The notes: generated from the sequence alone by a model not told the origin. DNA of 64,000 bases from CAVRJC01 sp964505725 (GCA_964505725.1 CAZDJK010000002.1:1-64000); one strand, 5' to 3'. Counted from the stretch's first letter, positions 1-8,538 are shown. Program-made: numbers and translations.

Positions 1-171
1 GAGCGGCTGCTGCGCGAGTACGTAGAGCACTACAACACTCACCGCCCCCACCGCAGCCTCGCCCAACGCGCGCCCGAGGATCGTCGCGGCGTCGTCCACC
101 GGCCCGGCCAGCCGCTCCGACGACACCCCACGTGCGGCGGACTCATCAACGAGTACCGCCACGCAGCCTGA
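1..171 (+). CDS. Transposase/integrase C-terminal fragment (window edge)
   Basis: An open frame enters from the left edge and ends with TGA at 169-171, giving 56 residues. It contains the motif YNTHRPHRSL and ends in GGLINEYRHAA. Both are typical of the C-terminal end of DDE integrase-core transposases of the IS3/IS481 kind. The catalytic residues lie outside the window, so activity cannot be judged. It reads away from the next gene, which is on the opposite strand. The family is recognised from the motif only; the exact IS name is not determinable. Confidence 0.7.
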   Translation, partial: ERLLREYVEHYNTHRPHRSLAQRAPEDRRGVVHRPGQPLRRHPTCGGLINEYRHAA

Positions 172-502
172 ACCACCCGACAACCGCCAACCCACAACGA
201 ACGCGTCGACCTTGACGCGACAATCCCCGCACGACCCGACGTCAACGTCGACAGACCTTCGCCGAACACCCGAACGCGTTTCTGGCAGCGTCGGTTCGTT
301 CAGACCTGGCCGTGCAAACTCCCTGGTCAGCGAGGTGACCGAGTTTTCGGTACCCACACGATCCTGAAGCTCAGACGGGACGGGCGCCGGATCGGCATAT
401 CGGTGTGCGCTCGACTCGAGCACGAGACGGAGTGCCCGTGTCTAGTCAGCGCCTCGGCCTACATGGCTTCGCTCGTGTGAGCGGCGGTTTCCCGCGTGGG
501 GC
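172..502. other. Intergenic, no gene seen
   Basis: About 330 bases separate the transposase tail from the end of the S53 peptidase gene. The short frames here are not coding-like, and no repeat, hairpin or IS end was recognised. Confidence 0.4.
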
Positions 503-2608
503 TCAGTGGCAGACGATGGGCGCGTGTCGGCTCGTGCGGGTACACAACACCGAGTGGCTCGTTGAGGCGGCCTCGCCTGAGTCGGTGTCGGTGATCTTGA
601 GCGTCACGGTGAATGTCCCGGTCGATGTGTAGGTGTGGCTCGTGGTCGCCCCGGTACCGCTGAAGCGGTTCCCGCCGGACCATGTCCAGGTGTCGGCGTC
701 TTGGGACGTCGACCCGTTGAATGTGCACTTCGCTCCCGAGCATGAATAGGTGAACGCGGCGACTGGGTTCAAGTCCGCTGACGCCTCGTTCGACCCCGGG
801 CCTTCACCCCCGCCGTTCACCGCGGTGACCCGGTAGTAGTAGGTGACGTTCGGGTTCGTGCTCGGGTCGGTCCACGGGCTGCCAGCGACGAGGGTGGCGT
901 AGGGCGCGGTGCCCTCGCCGGCGGGTGTGGTGCCCCGGTACACGTTGTAGCTGTTCACCGGGCCTGATGGCGCGGTCCAGCTCAGCGTGATCGACGTCGT
1001 CGTCGACGTCGCCGTGACGTTGGTCGGGTTGCCCGGCGGCGAGATGGTCGCGGTCGGTGTCGCGTTCGCCTCGTTGGACAGGGCGCCCTCCGCGATCGCG
1101 TTCGTCGCGCTGACCTTGTAGTAGTAGGTGGTCCCGTTGGAAGCCGTGGTGTCGGTGTAGCTCGTCGTCGACCCGCCGAGGGTCGCGATCGGCGCCGTCG
1201 GCGGGCCTTCGCCGCCGGGTGTGGTGGTGCGATAGATCGAGTACTTGGTCACTGGTGATCCGCCGTTGCTCAGTGGCGCCTGCCACGACAGGCCGACGCT
1301 GTTGTTGCCAGGTGTGGCGTTGAGGTTTTGGGGCGCGGTGGGCGCGGTGGGCGCGAGGTCGAGCCAGCTGCCCCGGCCGCTGCACAGGTCATAGCCGACG
1401 AGGCAGGACGCGCCGTTGGTACCCGAGGTGACGTCACGGAAGTTGATGCTGTTGGCATAGACGTACGACGCGTTGACGACCGCGCCCTGGTCCGCGGCGC
1501 GCGCGGCCCAGATCGGCGTGGACACGCTCGTGCCGCCGACGGTGAACCACCCGCTTTGGCCGTTGTAGGCCGTGGAGTCGAAGACCGAGACTCCCGAGTT
1601 GGGGTCGGCGTCGAGCGCGACGTCGGGCGTCGCCCGCTTGCCGGCACACGACACCTGCGCGTACTGCCCGAACGCCGACTGCGCGCCGTTCGCGGTTTCG
1701 TAGCTGCTGCAACCACCGCCGCCGCTCGCCCAGCCCGTCTCCGAGGTGAAGGCCCCAGTCCCGTCGAAGTGCAACGTGGTGCCGCCCACCGAGATGACGT
1801 TCGGCGACGACGACGGGTAGGACGCTGGGAGGCCGCTGTCACCCGACGCCGCGAAATAACTGACACCTGGCGTCGTGAAATGCGAGTCATAGCCAGTCTC
1901 GCAGGAGAAGAACACGCAGAACTCAGAGCCACCCCAACTATTCGACACATACTGCGCGTGCGCCGACGCGTAGTCCTCCGCCGCGAGCAGGTTGGCGTAG
2001 GAACTATCGAGCGACTCGACCAACAGGATGTGCGCAGCGGGCGCGATGGCATGGGCCCACTGCACATCGAGGCTGATCTCCAGCGCCCACCCCGAATCCG
2101 CCGCCGGCGGGTTCCCGAGCGAATCGAGCTCGACCACCTTGTTAAAACACCCGTTGCAGGTCAGACCGAACTGCGAGTCGAACGCCACCAGATCGTTGAT
2201 CACCGTCGGGTCGTCATACGCGTCGACGATCGCGATCGTCTCACCCGCACCGGCCGTCGCCGAGGTCGGGAACCCGTACACCGACTGGATCGACGACGGG
2301 CTCAGCCCCGTCGGGCTCGCCCCCACATCCGGCGCGAGGCCATCACTACGGTCAAGCACGTGCACGAAGCACCGCACGTGATCAGGGCCCGGACCGCCAC
2401 ACACCTGCGACTGCGGACGATCGAAACCGCGGGGCCCCGACGGTCCGACGTGCGAGCGCGCCGTGTGCCCGTTGATGGCCTGCCCGGACGAGGCTGGCGG
2501 CGCTTGCTGGGCGCCGGCGGCCACCGCGAAGCCGACCACGACAAAAGCGACGACGCACACCACACCGGCCCCACGCCAAGACGCCCAGCGGGTCCTGCCC
2601 ATAAACAT
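503..2608 (-). CDS. Secreted sedolisin-like (S53) serine peptidase with Fn3 and PKD modules
   Basis: Predicted exported serine-carboxyl peptidase of 701 residues. Residues 12-33 form a signal peptide. The catalytic domain (about 100-400) shows the S53 pattern: Glu177 and Asp181 in ALEISLD, the oxyanion Asp257 in ASGDSG, and the nucleophile Ser361 in GGTSVSTP. After it come two fibronectin type III-like repeats (about 410-590) and a PKD-like domain (about 600-690) ending in a Cys-containing tail. The large activation prodomain of many sedolisins is not obvious: only about 100 residues precede the catalytic core. The ATG at 2608 was chosen over the frame opening at 2650 because GGAAGG lies just upstream and a promoter fits. 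It probably degrades external protein; substrate unknown. Confidence 0.88.
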   Translation of the reverse strand: MFMGRTRWASWRGAGVVCVVAFVVVGFAVAAGAQQAPPASSGQAINGHTARSHVGPSGPRGFDRPQSQVCGGPGPDHVRCFVHVLDRSDGLAPDVGASPTGLSPSSIQSVYGFPTSATAGAGETIAIVDAYDDPTVINDLVAFDSQFGLTCNGCFNKVVELDSLGNPPAADSGWALEISLDVQWAHAIAPAAHILLVESLDSSYANLLAAEDYASAHAQYVSNSWGGSEFCVFFSCETGYDSHFTTPGVSYFAASGDSGLPASYPSSSPNVISVGGTTLHFDGTGAFTSETGWASGGGGCSSYETANGAQSAFGQYAQVSCAGKRATPDVALDADPNSGVSVFDSTAYNGQSGWFTVGGTSVSTPIWAARAADQGAVVNASYVYANSINFRDVTSGTNGASCLVGYDLCSGRGSWLDLAPTAPTAPQNLNATPGNNSVGLSWQAPLSNGGSPVTKYSIYRTTTPGGEGPPTAPIATLGGSTTSYTDTTASNGTTYYYKVSATNAIAEGALSNEANATPTATISPPGNPTNVTATSTTTSITLSWTAPSGPVNSYNVYRGTTPAGEGTAPYATLVAGSPWTDPSTNPNVTYYYRVTAVNGGGEGPGSNEASADLNPVAAFTYSCSGAKCTFNGSTSQDADTWTWSGGNRFSGTGATTSHTYTSTGTFTVTLKITDTDSGEAASTSHSVLCTRTSRHAPIVCH

Positions 2609-2652
2609 GGTGCGCCCTACCTTCCGCCTCCGCGTGACCGGATCGCCCACGG

Positions 2653-2681
2653 AACGTAAAAGCAGCCCCGCCCCGGGTCAA
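2653..2681 (-). promoter_or_regulatory. Sigma70-type promoter of the S53 peptidase gene
   Basis: Reading the minus strand, TTGACC (2681-2676) is followed after exactly 17 bp by TACGTT (2658-2653). This is a good -35/-10 pair and places the transcription start near 2646, about 38 bases before the ATG at 2608. Confidence 0.6.
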
Positions 2682-2708
2682 CCCAAAGTTTCCCAATGCC
2701 CCGGCCCG

Positions 2709-2724
2709 TGTGACACGCGTCACC
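2709..2724. promoter_or_regulatory. CRP-like binding site (TGTGA-N6-TCACC)
   Basis: The sequence TGTGACACGCGTCACC matches the CRP consensus TGTGA-N6-TCACA at 9 of 10 fixed positions. Its centre lies about 71 bp upstream of the predicted start site of the S53 peptidase, a usual class I activator position. Whether a CRP homologue exists in this genome cannot be seen here. Confidence 0.5.
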
Positions 2725-3006
2725 CCCGCCACGCGCCCTCGCGCCGCCCCCGCACACCAGTGGGCCCAACACCCCCGCCCTGAATACCGGACACAACGGA
2801 CAGCAACGAGCCGCCGGGATTCCACACATAGATTCCGAAACCCGCGTTCCCCCTTTCCCGGAAAATCCGCTCCGCGAACGCCTGTGGCTGCCGGAAGCAC
2901 GGTTCCGGGGGGGGCCGATCGGCAGATCGGCTGCTCGTTTCGTGAGTGGGAGCTGGGCGCGCGAGACCGAGCCGAGTTCCGTGTCAGATAACTTGGGCGA
3001 GCTCGG
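2725..3006. other. Intergenic, no gene seen
   Basis: No convincing frame or RNA was found between the CRP-like site and the IS6 remnant. The only structure noticed is a short inverted repeat (GCCGATCGGC type) near 2918-2930. Confidence 0.35.
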
Positions 3007-3072
3007 TTAAACGCTGCCGGAACGTACGCGTCGCGCCCGGCCAGCGACCTTCACATAGGTCTCGTCGACGAA
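3007..3072 (-). pseudogene. Remnant of an IS6-family transposase
   Basis: Read on the minus strand from 3072, the frame gives FVDETYVKVAGR, then diverges and stops at 3007. That string is the hallmark around the first catalytic Asp of IS6-family transposases. The N-terminal side is cut by the IS3 element starting at 3074, and no continuation was found beyond 4339. It is probably an old fragment interrupted by the newer insertion. Confidence 0.45.
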
Positions 3073-3073
3073 C

Positions 3074-3097
3074 GGGTCTGCCGCGGGTTTGGTTGAC
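3074..3097 (+). repeat. IS3 element left inverted repeat
   Basis: These 24 bases are the exact reverse complement of 4316-4339. The arm begins GGGTCTGCCG and ends GGTTGAC. Confidence 0.9.
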
Positions 3098-3138
3098 ACT
3101 TTTTGTGTGGGGTTGGTCCCCATGGAGAGGATGTCGCC

Positions 3139-3441
3139 GTGCCCAAGAGGTTCCCGCCGGAGTTCAAGCGTGACGTGGTCGCGGTGGCGCGTCGGGTTGA
3201 TCTGACCCGAGCGGAGGTCGTGGCCGATTTCGATGTCTCGGTCGAGTCGGTGAACCGCTGGATGCGCCAGGCGGACATCGACGACGGCATCCGCGATGGG
3301 CTGACGACCGGGGAGCAGTCCGAGTTGGTCCAGCTGCGCCGCAAGGCCCGCCGGCTCGAGATGGAGAACGAGATCTTGCGCCGCGCGGCGGCGTATTCCG
3401 CCAAGGATGCGCTCCTAAATGATGTTCCCGCTGGTCCGTGA
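3139..3441 (+). CDS. IS3-family transposase OrfA
   Basis: Encodes 100 residues: an N-terminal helix-turn-helix (KRFPPEFKRDVVAVARR, then DFDVSVESVNRWM) followed by a leucine-zipper-like coiled coil (LVQLRRKARRLEMENEILRR). This is the usual OrfA layout for end binding and multimerisation. The GTG at 3139 was chosen because GGAGAGG lies just upstream. It overlaps orfB by 23 bases. orfB is in the +1 frame relative to orfA, not the -1 frame used for programmed frameshifting in many IS3 elements. Confidence 0.88.
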   Translation: MPKRFPPEFKRDVVAVARRVDLTRAEVVADFDVSVESVNRWMRQADIDDGIRDGLTTGEQSELVQLRRKARRLEMENEILRRAAAYSAKDALLNDVPAGP

Positions 3442-4300
3442 CCTGGCCGCCGAGGGGATTCCCGTGGTGGTGACCTGCGGGGTGTTCGGCTTCTCGGCCC
3501 AGGCGTTCTACAGGTGGCGCGCCACGCCGTGCTGCGACCGTGACCTCGTCGACGTCTACCTCACGAATGTGATCGTCGATGTGCACACCGATGATTTCGA
3601 GTTCGGCTATCGGTTCATCGCGGATGAGTTCGAAGCTGGCGGCCAGCCGGTGAACGAGCGGCGGGTGTGGCGACTCTGCCGTGACCACGGCGTCTGGTCG
3701 ACCACGACCAAGAAAGGCCGCCGCGGCTCGGGGAAGACGCCAGGGCCGGCTGTGCACGACGACCTCGTGCAGCGTCAGTTCCACACGCCGGCTCCGGACG
3801 TGGTCTGGGTCACCGATATCACCGAGCATCCGACCGTCGAGGGCGGGCTCTATGTCTTTTCGCTCAAGGACCTGTTCTCGAACCGGATCGTCGGCTACGC
3901 GATCGACGATCGGATGACCGCCCAGCTCGCCGTGGCCGCGTTGCGTTCGGCGATCGCGCGCCGCCAGCCCACCGCCACGGTGGTCGTCCATTCGGACCGC
4001 GGGTCGCAGTTCCGATCGAGAGCGTTCCGCGCGGTGCTCAAGGCCGCCGGGCTAACCGGATCGATGGGTCGGGTCGCGGCCGCGGGCGACAACGCCGCGA
4101 TGGAGTCCTTCCACGCGCTCTTGCAGAAGAACGTGCTCGACCAGCGCCGCTGGCGGACCCGCGCGGAGCTGCGCTACGCGATCGTCACCTGGATCGAGCA
4201 CACCTACAACCGCCGACGCCGTCAGCGGGCCCTCGGCAAACTCACCCCCGTCGAGTTCGAGCTCGCCTTCACCCCGCCACCGTGCCTCGAAGCAGCATGA
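3419..4300 (+). CDS. IS3-family transposase OrfB (DDE integrase core)
   Basis: Encodes 293 residues with an HTH_21-like N-terminal part and an rve integrase core. The DDE triad is visible: Asp in WVTDITEH, Asp in VVHSDRGSQF, and Glu in DNAAMESFHALLQ. The C-terminal motif YNRRRRQRALGKLTPVEFE is typical of this IS3 subgroup. The start ATGATG lies inside orfA with AAGGAT about 10 bases upstream, so it may be translated independently. All catalytic residues are intact, so the element could be active. Confidence 0.9.
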   Translation: MMFPLVRDLAAEGIPVVVTCGVFGFSAQAFYRWRATPCCDRDLVDVYLTNVIVDVHTDDFEFGYRFIADEFEAGGQPVNERRVWRLCRDHGVWSTTTKKGRRGSGKTPGPAVHDDLVQRQFHTPAPDVVWVTDITEHPTVEGGLYVFSLKDLFSNRIVGYAIDDRMTAQLAVAALRSAIARRQPTATVVVHSDRGSQFRSRAFRAVLKAAGLTGSMGRVAAAGDNAAMESFHALLQKNVLDQRRWRTRAELRYAIVTWIEHTYNRRRRQRALGKLTPVEFELAFTPPPCLEAA

Positions 4301-4315
4301 TCAGTCATAACCACC

Positions 4316-4339
4316 GTCAACCAAACCCGCGGCAGACCC
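4316..4339 (-). repeat. IS3 element right inverted repeat
   Basis: Exact 24-bp reverse complement of the left end at 3074-3097. It starts 16 bases after the orfB stop codon. Confidence 0.9.
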
Positions 4340-4441
4340 CTGCGTGGATGGCGGCGGGGCGGGCTCGCGTCGAACACGATTGTCTGCCATCTGTTCACGG
4401 TTGTCGCGATGAACGTCGCGCTCGGATAATCCGCGAAGCAG

Positions 4442-4933
4442 CTATGAGGCCTCCCTGGGGAACACGACGCTCTTGAGGCGTTTCGGCAGCTCTTTGCCCC
4501 GTTTCTTCGTCTCGTGCCCAGCCGCGCAGACCAGATGGAAGAGCGACTTGTCGTCGGCCACTCCACCCTCCCACCAGGAGGTCTCGGACCAGCTTGGAAC
4601 GCGCTCGAGGAGCTCCCACTCGACTGAGGTCTGAGATCGCACGATCCGAACGACGAGTTCCTCGCACCCCTGCTGCGGACACGTCACGGTGCGGCGTCCC
4701 CTCTGATAGGCGGCGAGCCGCTGGCGCTCGGCACGCCAGTCACTGTCGAACACAAGCCGTCCCGAACGCGCTGGCGCGTTCCCCTCGCCCGTCCTGAACT
4801 CGGTGTCGGCGTCGGCTCGGAGCTGCTTCTCGTCGCGCTCTGATGACACCATTTCGGCGGCACCCCCTCGTGCCGGAGCGGACTTGGAGAGCCGTCCCCG
4901 CTTGCGGACCCACCTCGCGACATCGTGCGACAA
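4442..4933 (-). CDS. Hypothetical protein with possible zinc-binding cysteines
   Basis: A 163-residue frame of unknown family. The first 60 residues are charged and low in complexity. The second half is more protein-like and holds CPQQGC and, about 50 residues later, CAAGHE, a spacing that could bind zinc. The C-terminus is very basic (KKRGKELPKRLK). The frame opens with TTG at 4933; an internal ATG at 4852 is an alternative, and neither has a strong ribosome site. It is isolated between an IS element and the cyclase array. No function is assigned. Confidence 0.45.
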   Translation of the reverse strand: MSHDVARWVRKRGRLSKSAPARGGAAEMVSSERDEKQLRADADTEFRTGEGNAPARSGRLVFDSDWRAERQRLAAYQRGRRTVTCPQQGCEELVVRIVRSQTSVEWELLERVPSWSETSWWEGGVADDKSLFHLVCAAGHETKKRGKELPKRLKSVVFPREAS

Positions 4934-5299
4934 CCGCTATCCCGACGCACGCGCCCTGCGTAGTTTGACACGCAGTGCCCATGAAAGCGTCATGAAAATG
5001 CCTTGACCCGCTGCTGACACTTGGACAAACCGAGACATGCCTGGGCGCAAGGGGCTCTCCCCGTGATCTCGAGTAGTTGGTCTCGTACCTGGTGGAGGTC
5101 GCCGACGAGCATGAACGGGTGAAGCCGACGCTTACATACAAATCAACCGTGAGGGGCCGCTCTGCAGATGAGCGCGATGGGCATCAGGGATCGAGGAAAA
5201 CAGGGGTGGCGACGGGCAGGCTGGTCCCTGAGCTGAGACGACAGATCCGTTGCCGGTTCTCGCGTGGTGGGAGGGCGCTCGCTCGGCGTCGTTATGTAC
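4934..5299. other. Intergenic upstream of the first cyclase-STAND gene
   Basis: No gene recognised. The frame of the next gene is open back to 5077, but that stretch (rich in Arg, Ser and Gly) lacks similarity to the paralogues, whose shared protein sequence starts at 5362. It is therefore treated as untranslated. Confidence 0.4.
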
Positions 5300-5329
5300 G
5301 TGACGTCCGGTCAGGTTCCCTGGTTTACT
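5300..5329 (+). promoter_or_regulatory. Duplicated cyclase-STAND promoter, copy 1
   Basis: GTGACG (5300-5305), 18 bp, then TTTACT (5324-5329). The same two hexamers with the same spacer occur before three other paralogues. The flanking CTGG...TGG is also conserved, and the distance to the start codon is about 30 bp in every case. Conservation among otherwise diverged upstream DNA supports a promoter or operator role. Confidence 0.6.
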
Positions 5330-5361
5330 TGGTTGGCGGAAGGGCGCCGAGAGGGGTTGGG

Positions 5362-8148
5362 ATGGCGGAGCTGCCCTCGGGGACGGTCACCTTCCTCTTC
5401 ACGGATGTGGAGGGTTCGACGCGTCTGTGGGAGGAGCACCCGGAGGCGATGCGTTCGGCGTTGGCGCGGCATGACGAGATCCTGCGCGGCGCGGTGGCTG
5501 CGCACCGCGGGTCGGTGGTGAAGACGACCGGTGACGGTTTGCACGCCGCGTTCGTGACCGCGTCTGACGCGACCACGGCAGCGATTGATGCGCAGTGTCT
5601 GCTGTTGGCGGAGCCGTGGCCGCTCCCGGACGGGTTGCGGGTGCGGATGGGCCTGCACACGGGTCACGCGGAAATTCGAGAGGCCGATTACTACGGGCCG
5701 GCGGTTAATCGTGCGGCGCGGGTGGCAGCGGCGGCTCACGGCGGCCAGATTGTGCTGTCGCACGCGACTGAAGAACTGGTCTGCGATGCGCTGCCGGCGG
5801 GGGTCAAGTTGTTGGATCTGGGTGAGCATCGTTTTCGTGATCTGTCGCGGCCGGAGCGGATGTTTCAGGTGTGCGCCTCTGGGCTCGTTCACGAGTTCCC
5901 GGCCTTGCGGTCTTTGGACGCGTTTCCGGGAAACTTGCCGGTGCAGGTGACGTCGTTTGTAGGACGCGACGAAGACGTCGCCGCGTTGGCGAGGATGCTT
6001 ATCGAATGTCGGTTGGTGACCCTCACCGGGGTTGGTGGTGTCGGCAAGACTCGACTCGCGGTCCAGGCGGCGGCGGCAGTGTTGCCGCGGTTCGCTGATG
6101 GTGTGTGGCTCTGTGAGCTCGCCGCGACCAACGACGCCGACCTGTTGGGCCAGGTGCTCGTCGCCGCGTTGGGGGTGCAGCCCCGGGCGGGCCGGTCGCT
6201 GGTGGAGAGCGTGTGTGACCACCTGGCGGGCAAGCAGGCATTGATCGTGTTGGACAACTGTGAGCATCTCTTGGATGCGGCGGCGGCGATCGCGGAGGCG
6301 ATGCTGCAGGCGGCTCCCGCGGTGCGGGTATTGGCGACGAGCCGCGAGCTGCTCGGGGTTGGTGGCGAGCGGGTGGTGGGGGTGCCGTCCTTGAGCATTG
6401 CGACTGAGTCGAGCATCGAAGCAATCGCGGCGTGTGAGGCGGTACGGCTCTTCGTGGACCGGGCGGGAGCGACTCGGTCGGGATTTCGGGTCACCAGCGC
6501 AAACGCTGAGCAGATCGCCGAGATCTGTCGCCGGCTGGATGGGATCCCGTTGGCGATCGAGTTGGCGGCGGCGCGAGCCACGAGCATGGCGCCGGGCGAG
6601 ATCGCGGCGTTGCTCGACGAGCGGTTCCGGCTCTTGACCGGGGGGCGACGCCGAGGGGTTGAGCGTCAGCAGACTCTGCGGGCGACCGTGGAGTGGTCCT
6701 ATGCGCTGCTCGACGAACGTGACCGCGTTGTGTTCGACCGCCTGGGCGTCTTTGCCGGCAGCTTCGATGCCGCAGCCGCCACCGCCGTCGCAGGACATCA
6801 GGAACTCACGGCATGGGACGTGCGCGACGCCCTCGACGATCTCGCCGCAAAGTCGATGGTCGTCCTCGACGAAAGTTCCGAGACCGGAACACGATTTCGC
6901 CTGCTCGAGACGCTGCGGCAGTACGCACTGGAGCGCCTCGACGACACCGGCGCGGCGGAGGAACACCGCCGTTACCACGCCGAGCACTACGCCCGATTCG
7001 CGGAAGCGGCCGGGCCCGGACTGGAAGGCCCCGAGGAGGTCACCTGGGCCCAGCGCTTCGACGCCGAACTCGACAACCTCCGCGCCGCGGTCGCCTGGGC
7101 CCTCGACACCACGGCAGCATCCGAGGGCGAACTCGGTCTGCGGATCATCGCCGCCCTCTCCAGCCAGGCGAACTTTCGCCCGTCGATCGGCGTGGGGGAA
7201 TGGGCCGAATCCGCCGTTGCACGCGCCGAGTCCTCAAACCGTGGCCGCCGCACCGCGGTGCTAACCGCGGCCGCATTCAGGGCCTTCACCAACGCAGACC
7301 TGCCCCTCATGCGTCTGCGTGCCGCACAGGCATTGAGCGACGGGTTTGCCGTCGATACCCCATCGCCCGCGTCGGCGTACGTGGCGCTCACGGTGGCGGA
7401 AGCGTTCGCCGGTGACCACGAAGCTGCCCTCCAGGCCATCGCCGCTGGCCGTCAAGCCCTCGACACCATCACGGTCGACGAGTTCGCCGAGAACTTTCTT
7501 CTCGTCGCCGTCGCCGCCGCCGATCTTCTCGCCGGCCGCTACGACGAGGCACACAACTCCGCCGAACACGCCGTCGAGCGGGCGCGGCCCCTCGCCAACC
7601 CCAGCGGACTCATCTTGGCGCTCTTCTATTTCGCCTGGACTCGGCGACCGAACGAGAGCGAGGACACGATCCGCGCGCTTCAAGAGTGCCTCGACCTCGG
7701 CCGCGCCGTCGCCACGCCCTACCGACCCCACGTACTACGCGCGCTTGCACTGCTCGCCAAACTCCACGCCCGTCGCGGCGAACGCATCCCCGCCATCGAA
7801 GATCTCCGCCAAGCGATCGTCGGTGCCCACGACAGCGGACAGCTGATCGCGTTAGCCGTCGCCGCCAACCACGGCGTCAGCGTCGCCGTCGACCTCGACG
7901 CCTGGGAACTCGCCGCCACCCTCGGCACAGCCCTCACTGAAGGTCCCCTCAGAGGAACGACGCTGCTCGTCCACCCCGCCGAGCACGCCGACCGAAACGC
8001 GGCCCTCGACCGGGCGCAAAGCCAACTCGCACCCGACCGCTATCACGCCGCGCTGAACCGGGGTACCACGCTGACCTATGAGCAGCTCATCGAATACACC
8101 CTCACCCAACTCGACTGGCTCCTCACCAAGACAAACGAGCAAGCCTGA
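5362..8148 (+). CDS. Cyclase-STAND protein 1 (class III nucleotidyl cyclase, NB-ARC-like ATPase, helical repeats)
   Basis: A 928-residue protein. Residues 1-175 are a class III adenylate/guanylate cyclase domain with metal-binding Asp in FLFTDVEGST and TTGDG, the adjacent Lys, and the Asn/Arg pair in VNRAAR. A STAND ATPase follows, with Walker A GVGGVGKT near 223-230 and Walker B LIVLDNCEH near 294-302, then a winged-helix-like segment and TPR-like helices to the end. The ATG at 5362 is chosen because homology with four neighbours begins there and GAGGGG precedes it. No membrane span and no C-terminal LuxR HTH are seen. Likely a cytoplasmic ligand-gated cyclic nucleotide synthase; the ligand is unknown. 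Closest by eye to copy 4. Confidence 0.88.
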   Translation: MAELPSGTVTFLFTDVEGSTRLWEEHPEAMRSALARHDEILRGAVAAHRGSVVKTTGDGLHAAFVTASDATTAAIDAQCLLLAEPWPLPDGLRVRMGLHTGHAEIREADYYGPAVNRAARVAAAAHGGQIVLSHATEELVCDALPAGVKLLDLGEHRFRDLSRPERMFQVCASGLVHEFPALRSLDAFPGNLPVQVTSFVGRDEDVAALARMLIECRLVTLTGVGGVGKTRLAVQAAAAVLPRFADGVWLCELAATNDADLLGQVLVAALGVQPRAGRSLVESVCDHLAGKQALIVLDNCEHLLDAAAAIAEAMLQAAPAVRVLATSRELLGVGGERVVGVPSLSIATESSIEAIAACEAVRLFVDRAGATRSGFRVTSANAEQIAEICRRLDGIPLAIELAAARATSMAPGEIAALLDERFRLLTGGRRRGVERQQTLRATVEWSYALLDERDRVVFDRLGVFAGSFDAAAATAVAGHQELTAWDVRDALDDLAAKSMVVLDESSETGTRFRLLETLRQYALERLDDTGAAEEHRRYHAEHYARFAEAAGPGLEGPEEVTWAQRFDAELDNLRAAVAWALDTTAASEGELGLRIIAALSSQANFRPSIGVGEWAESAVARAESSNRGRRTAVLTAAAFRAFTNADLPLMRLRAAQALSDGFAVDTPSPASAYVALTVAEAFAGDHEAALQAIAAGRQALDTITVDEFAENFLLVAVAAADLLAGRYDEAHNSAEHAVERARPLANPSGLILALFYFAWTRRPNESEDTIRALQECLDLGRAVATPYRPHVLRALALLAKLHARRGERIPAIEDLRQAIVGAHDSGQLIALAVAANHGVSVAVDLDAWELAATLGTALTEGPLRGTTLLVHPAEHADRNAALDRAQSQLAPDRYHAALNRGTTLTYEQLIEYTLTQLDWLLTKTNEQA

Positions 8149-8158
8149 CCTGCCGCCG

Positions 8159-8194
8159 GGGATCGGTCACCTTGCTCCGAAGATGACCGATCCC
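8159..8194 (+). terminator. Stem-loop after cyclase-STAND gene 1
   Basis: A perfect 11-bp stem (8159-8169 with 8184-8194, arm GGGATCGGTCA) with a 14-base loop starts 10 bases after the stop codon. No T-run follows, so termination is plausible but not certain. Confidence 0.45.
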
Positions 8195-8538
8195 GCGCTC
8201 ATCTTCCACACACAGAACGCGACGACAGAAGAAGTGCGGAATCGCAAGCGCCGGGAGTACCCAGCGGCCCTCCACGCCGGCTACACCGCGCGATGACGCC
8301 AAGTTCAGCTAGCACCGAATCCCCGGTCGGGCCGCGCGACGCCAGGGAGCTGAGCGCACAGATCGGTGTGACGCGCGACGCTGGCTCTGCCGCGCGTGAT
8401 GTGCCGGTCTGGGCGATACCGCTGGGCGACTCGGCGAGGGCTCGGGTAGCGCATTCCGTGCGAAGGCGCCGCCTTGGGTGGGCGTTACACCCCAGCGCCT
8501 GGCTATCAACGGGAGCATGACTGGAGCCCGATCACAAC
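8195..8538. other. Convergent intergenic region, no gene seen
   Basis: Lies between the 3' ends of cyclase-STAND genes 1 and 2. The frames here look like chance openings in GC-rich DNA, and no RNA gene was recognised. Confidence 0.4.

Larger units (their letters stand above)
3074..4339 (+). mobile_element. IS3-family insertion sequence, apparently complete
   Basis: A 1266-bp element bounded by perfect 24-bp inverted repeats and carrying orfA and orfB, which is the size and layout of the IS3 family. The flanking bases (GAAC on the left, CTGC on the right) show no target-site duplication, so a flanking rearrangement or an old insertion is possible. It sits in or beside the IS6 remnant. Confidence 0.85.

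Noticed and set aside
1328..2659. Long plus-strand frame opposite the S53 gene
   Set aside because: Arg/Val-rich antisense shadow in GC-rich DNA; the minus strand has clear domains and catalytic motifs.
3419..3441. Classical -1 programmed frameshift between IS3 orfA and orfB
   Set aside because: orfB is in the +1 frame relative to orfA and no slippery A-run is present in the overlap.
3074..4339. Target-site duplication flanking the IS3 element
   Set aside because: The flanks GAAC and CTGC do not match as direct repeats.
5077..5361. A 95-residue N-terminal extension of cyclase-STAND protein 1
   Set aside because: Similar extensions are open in other copies, but the translated sequence is promoter and leader DNA. 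Homology among proteins begins at MAELPSGTVTF, which has a ribosome site.
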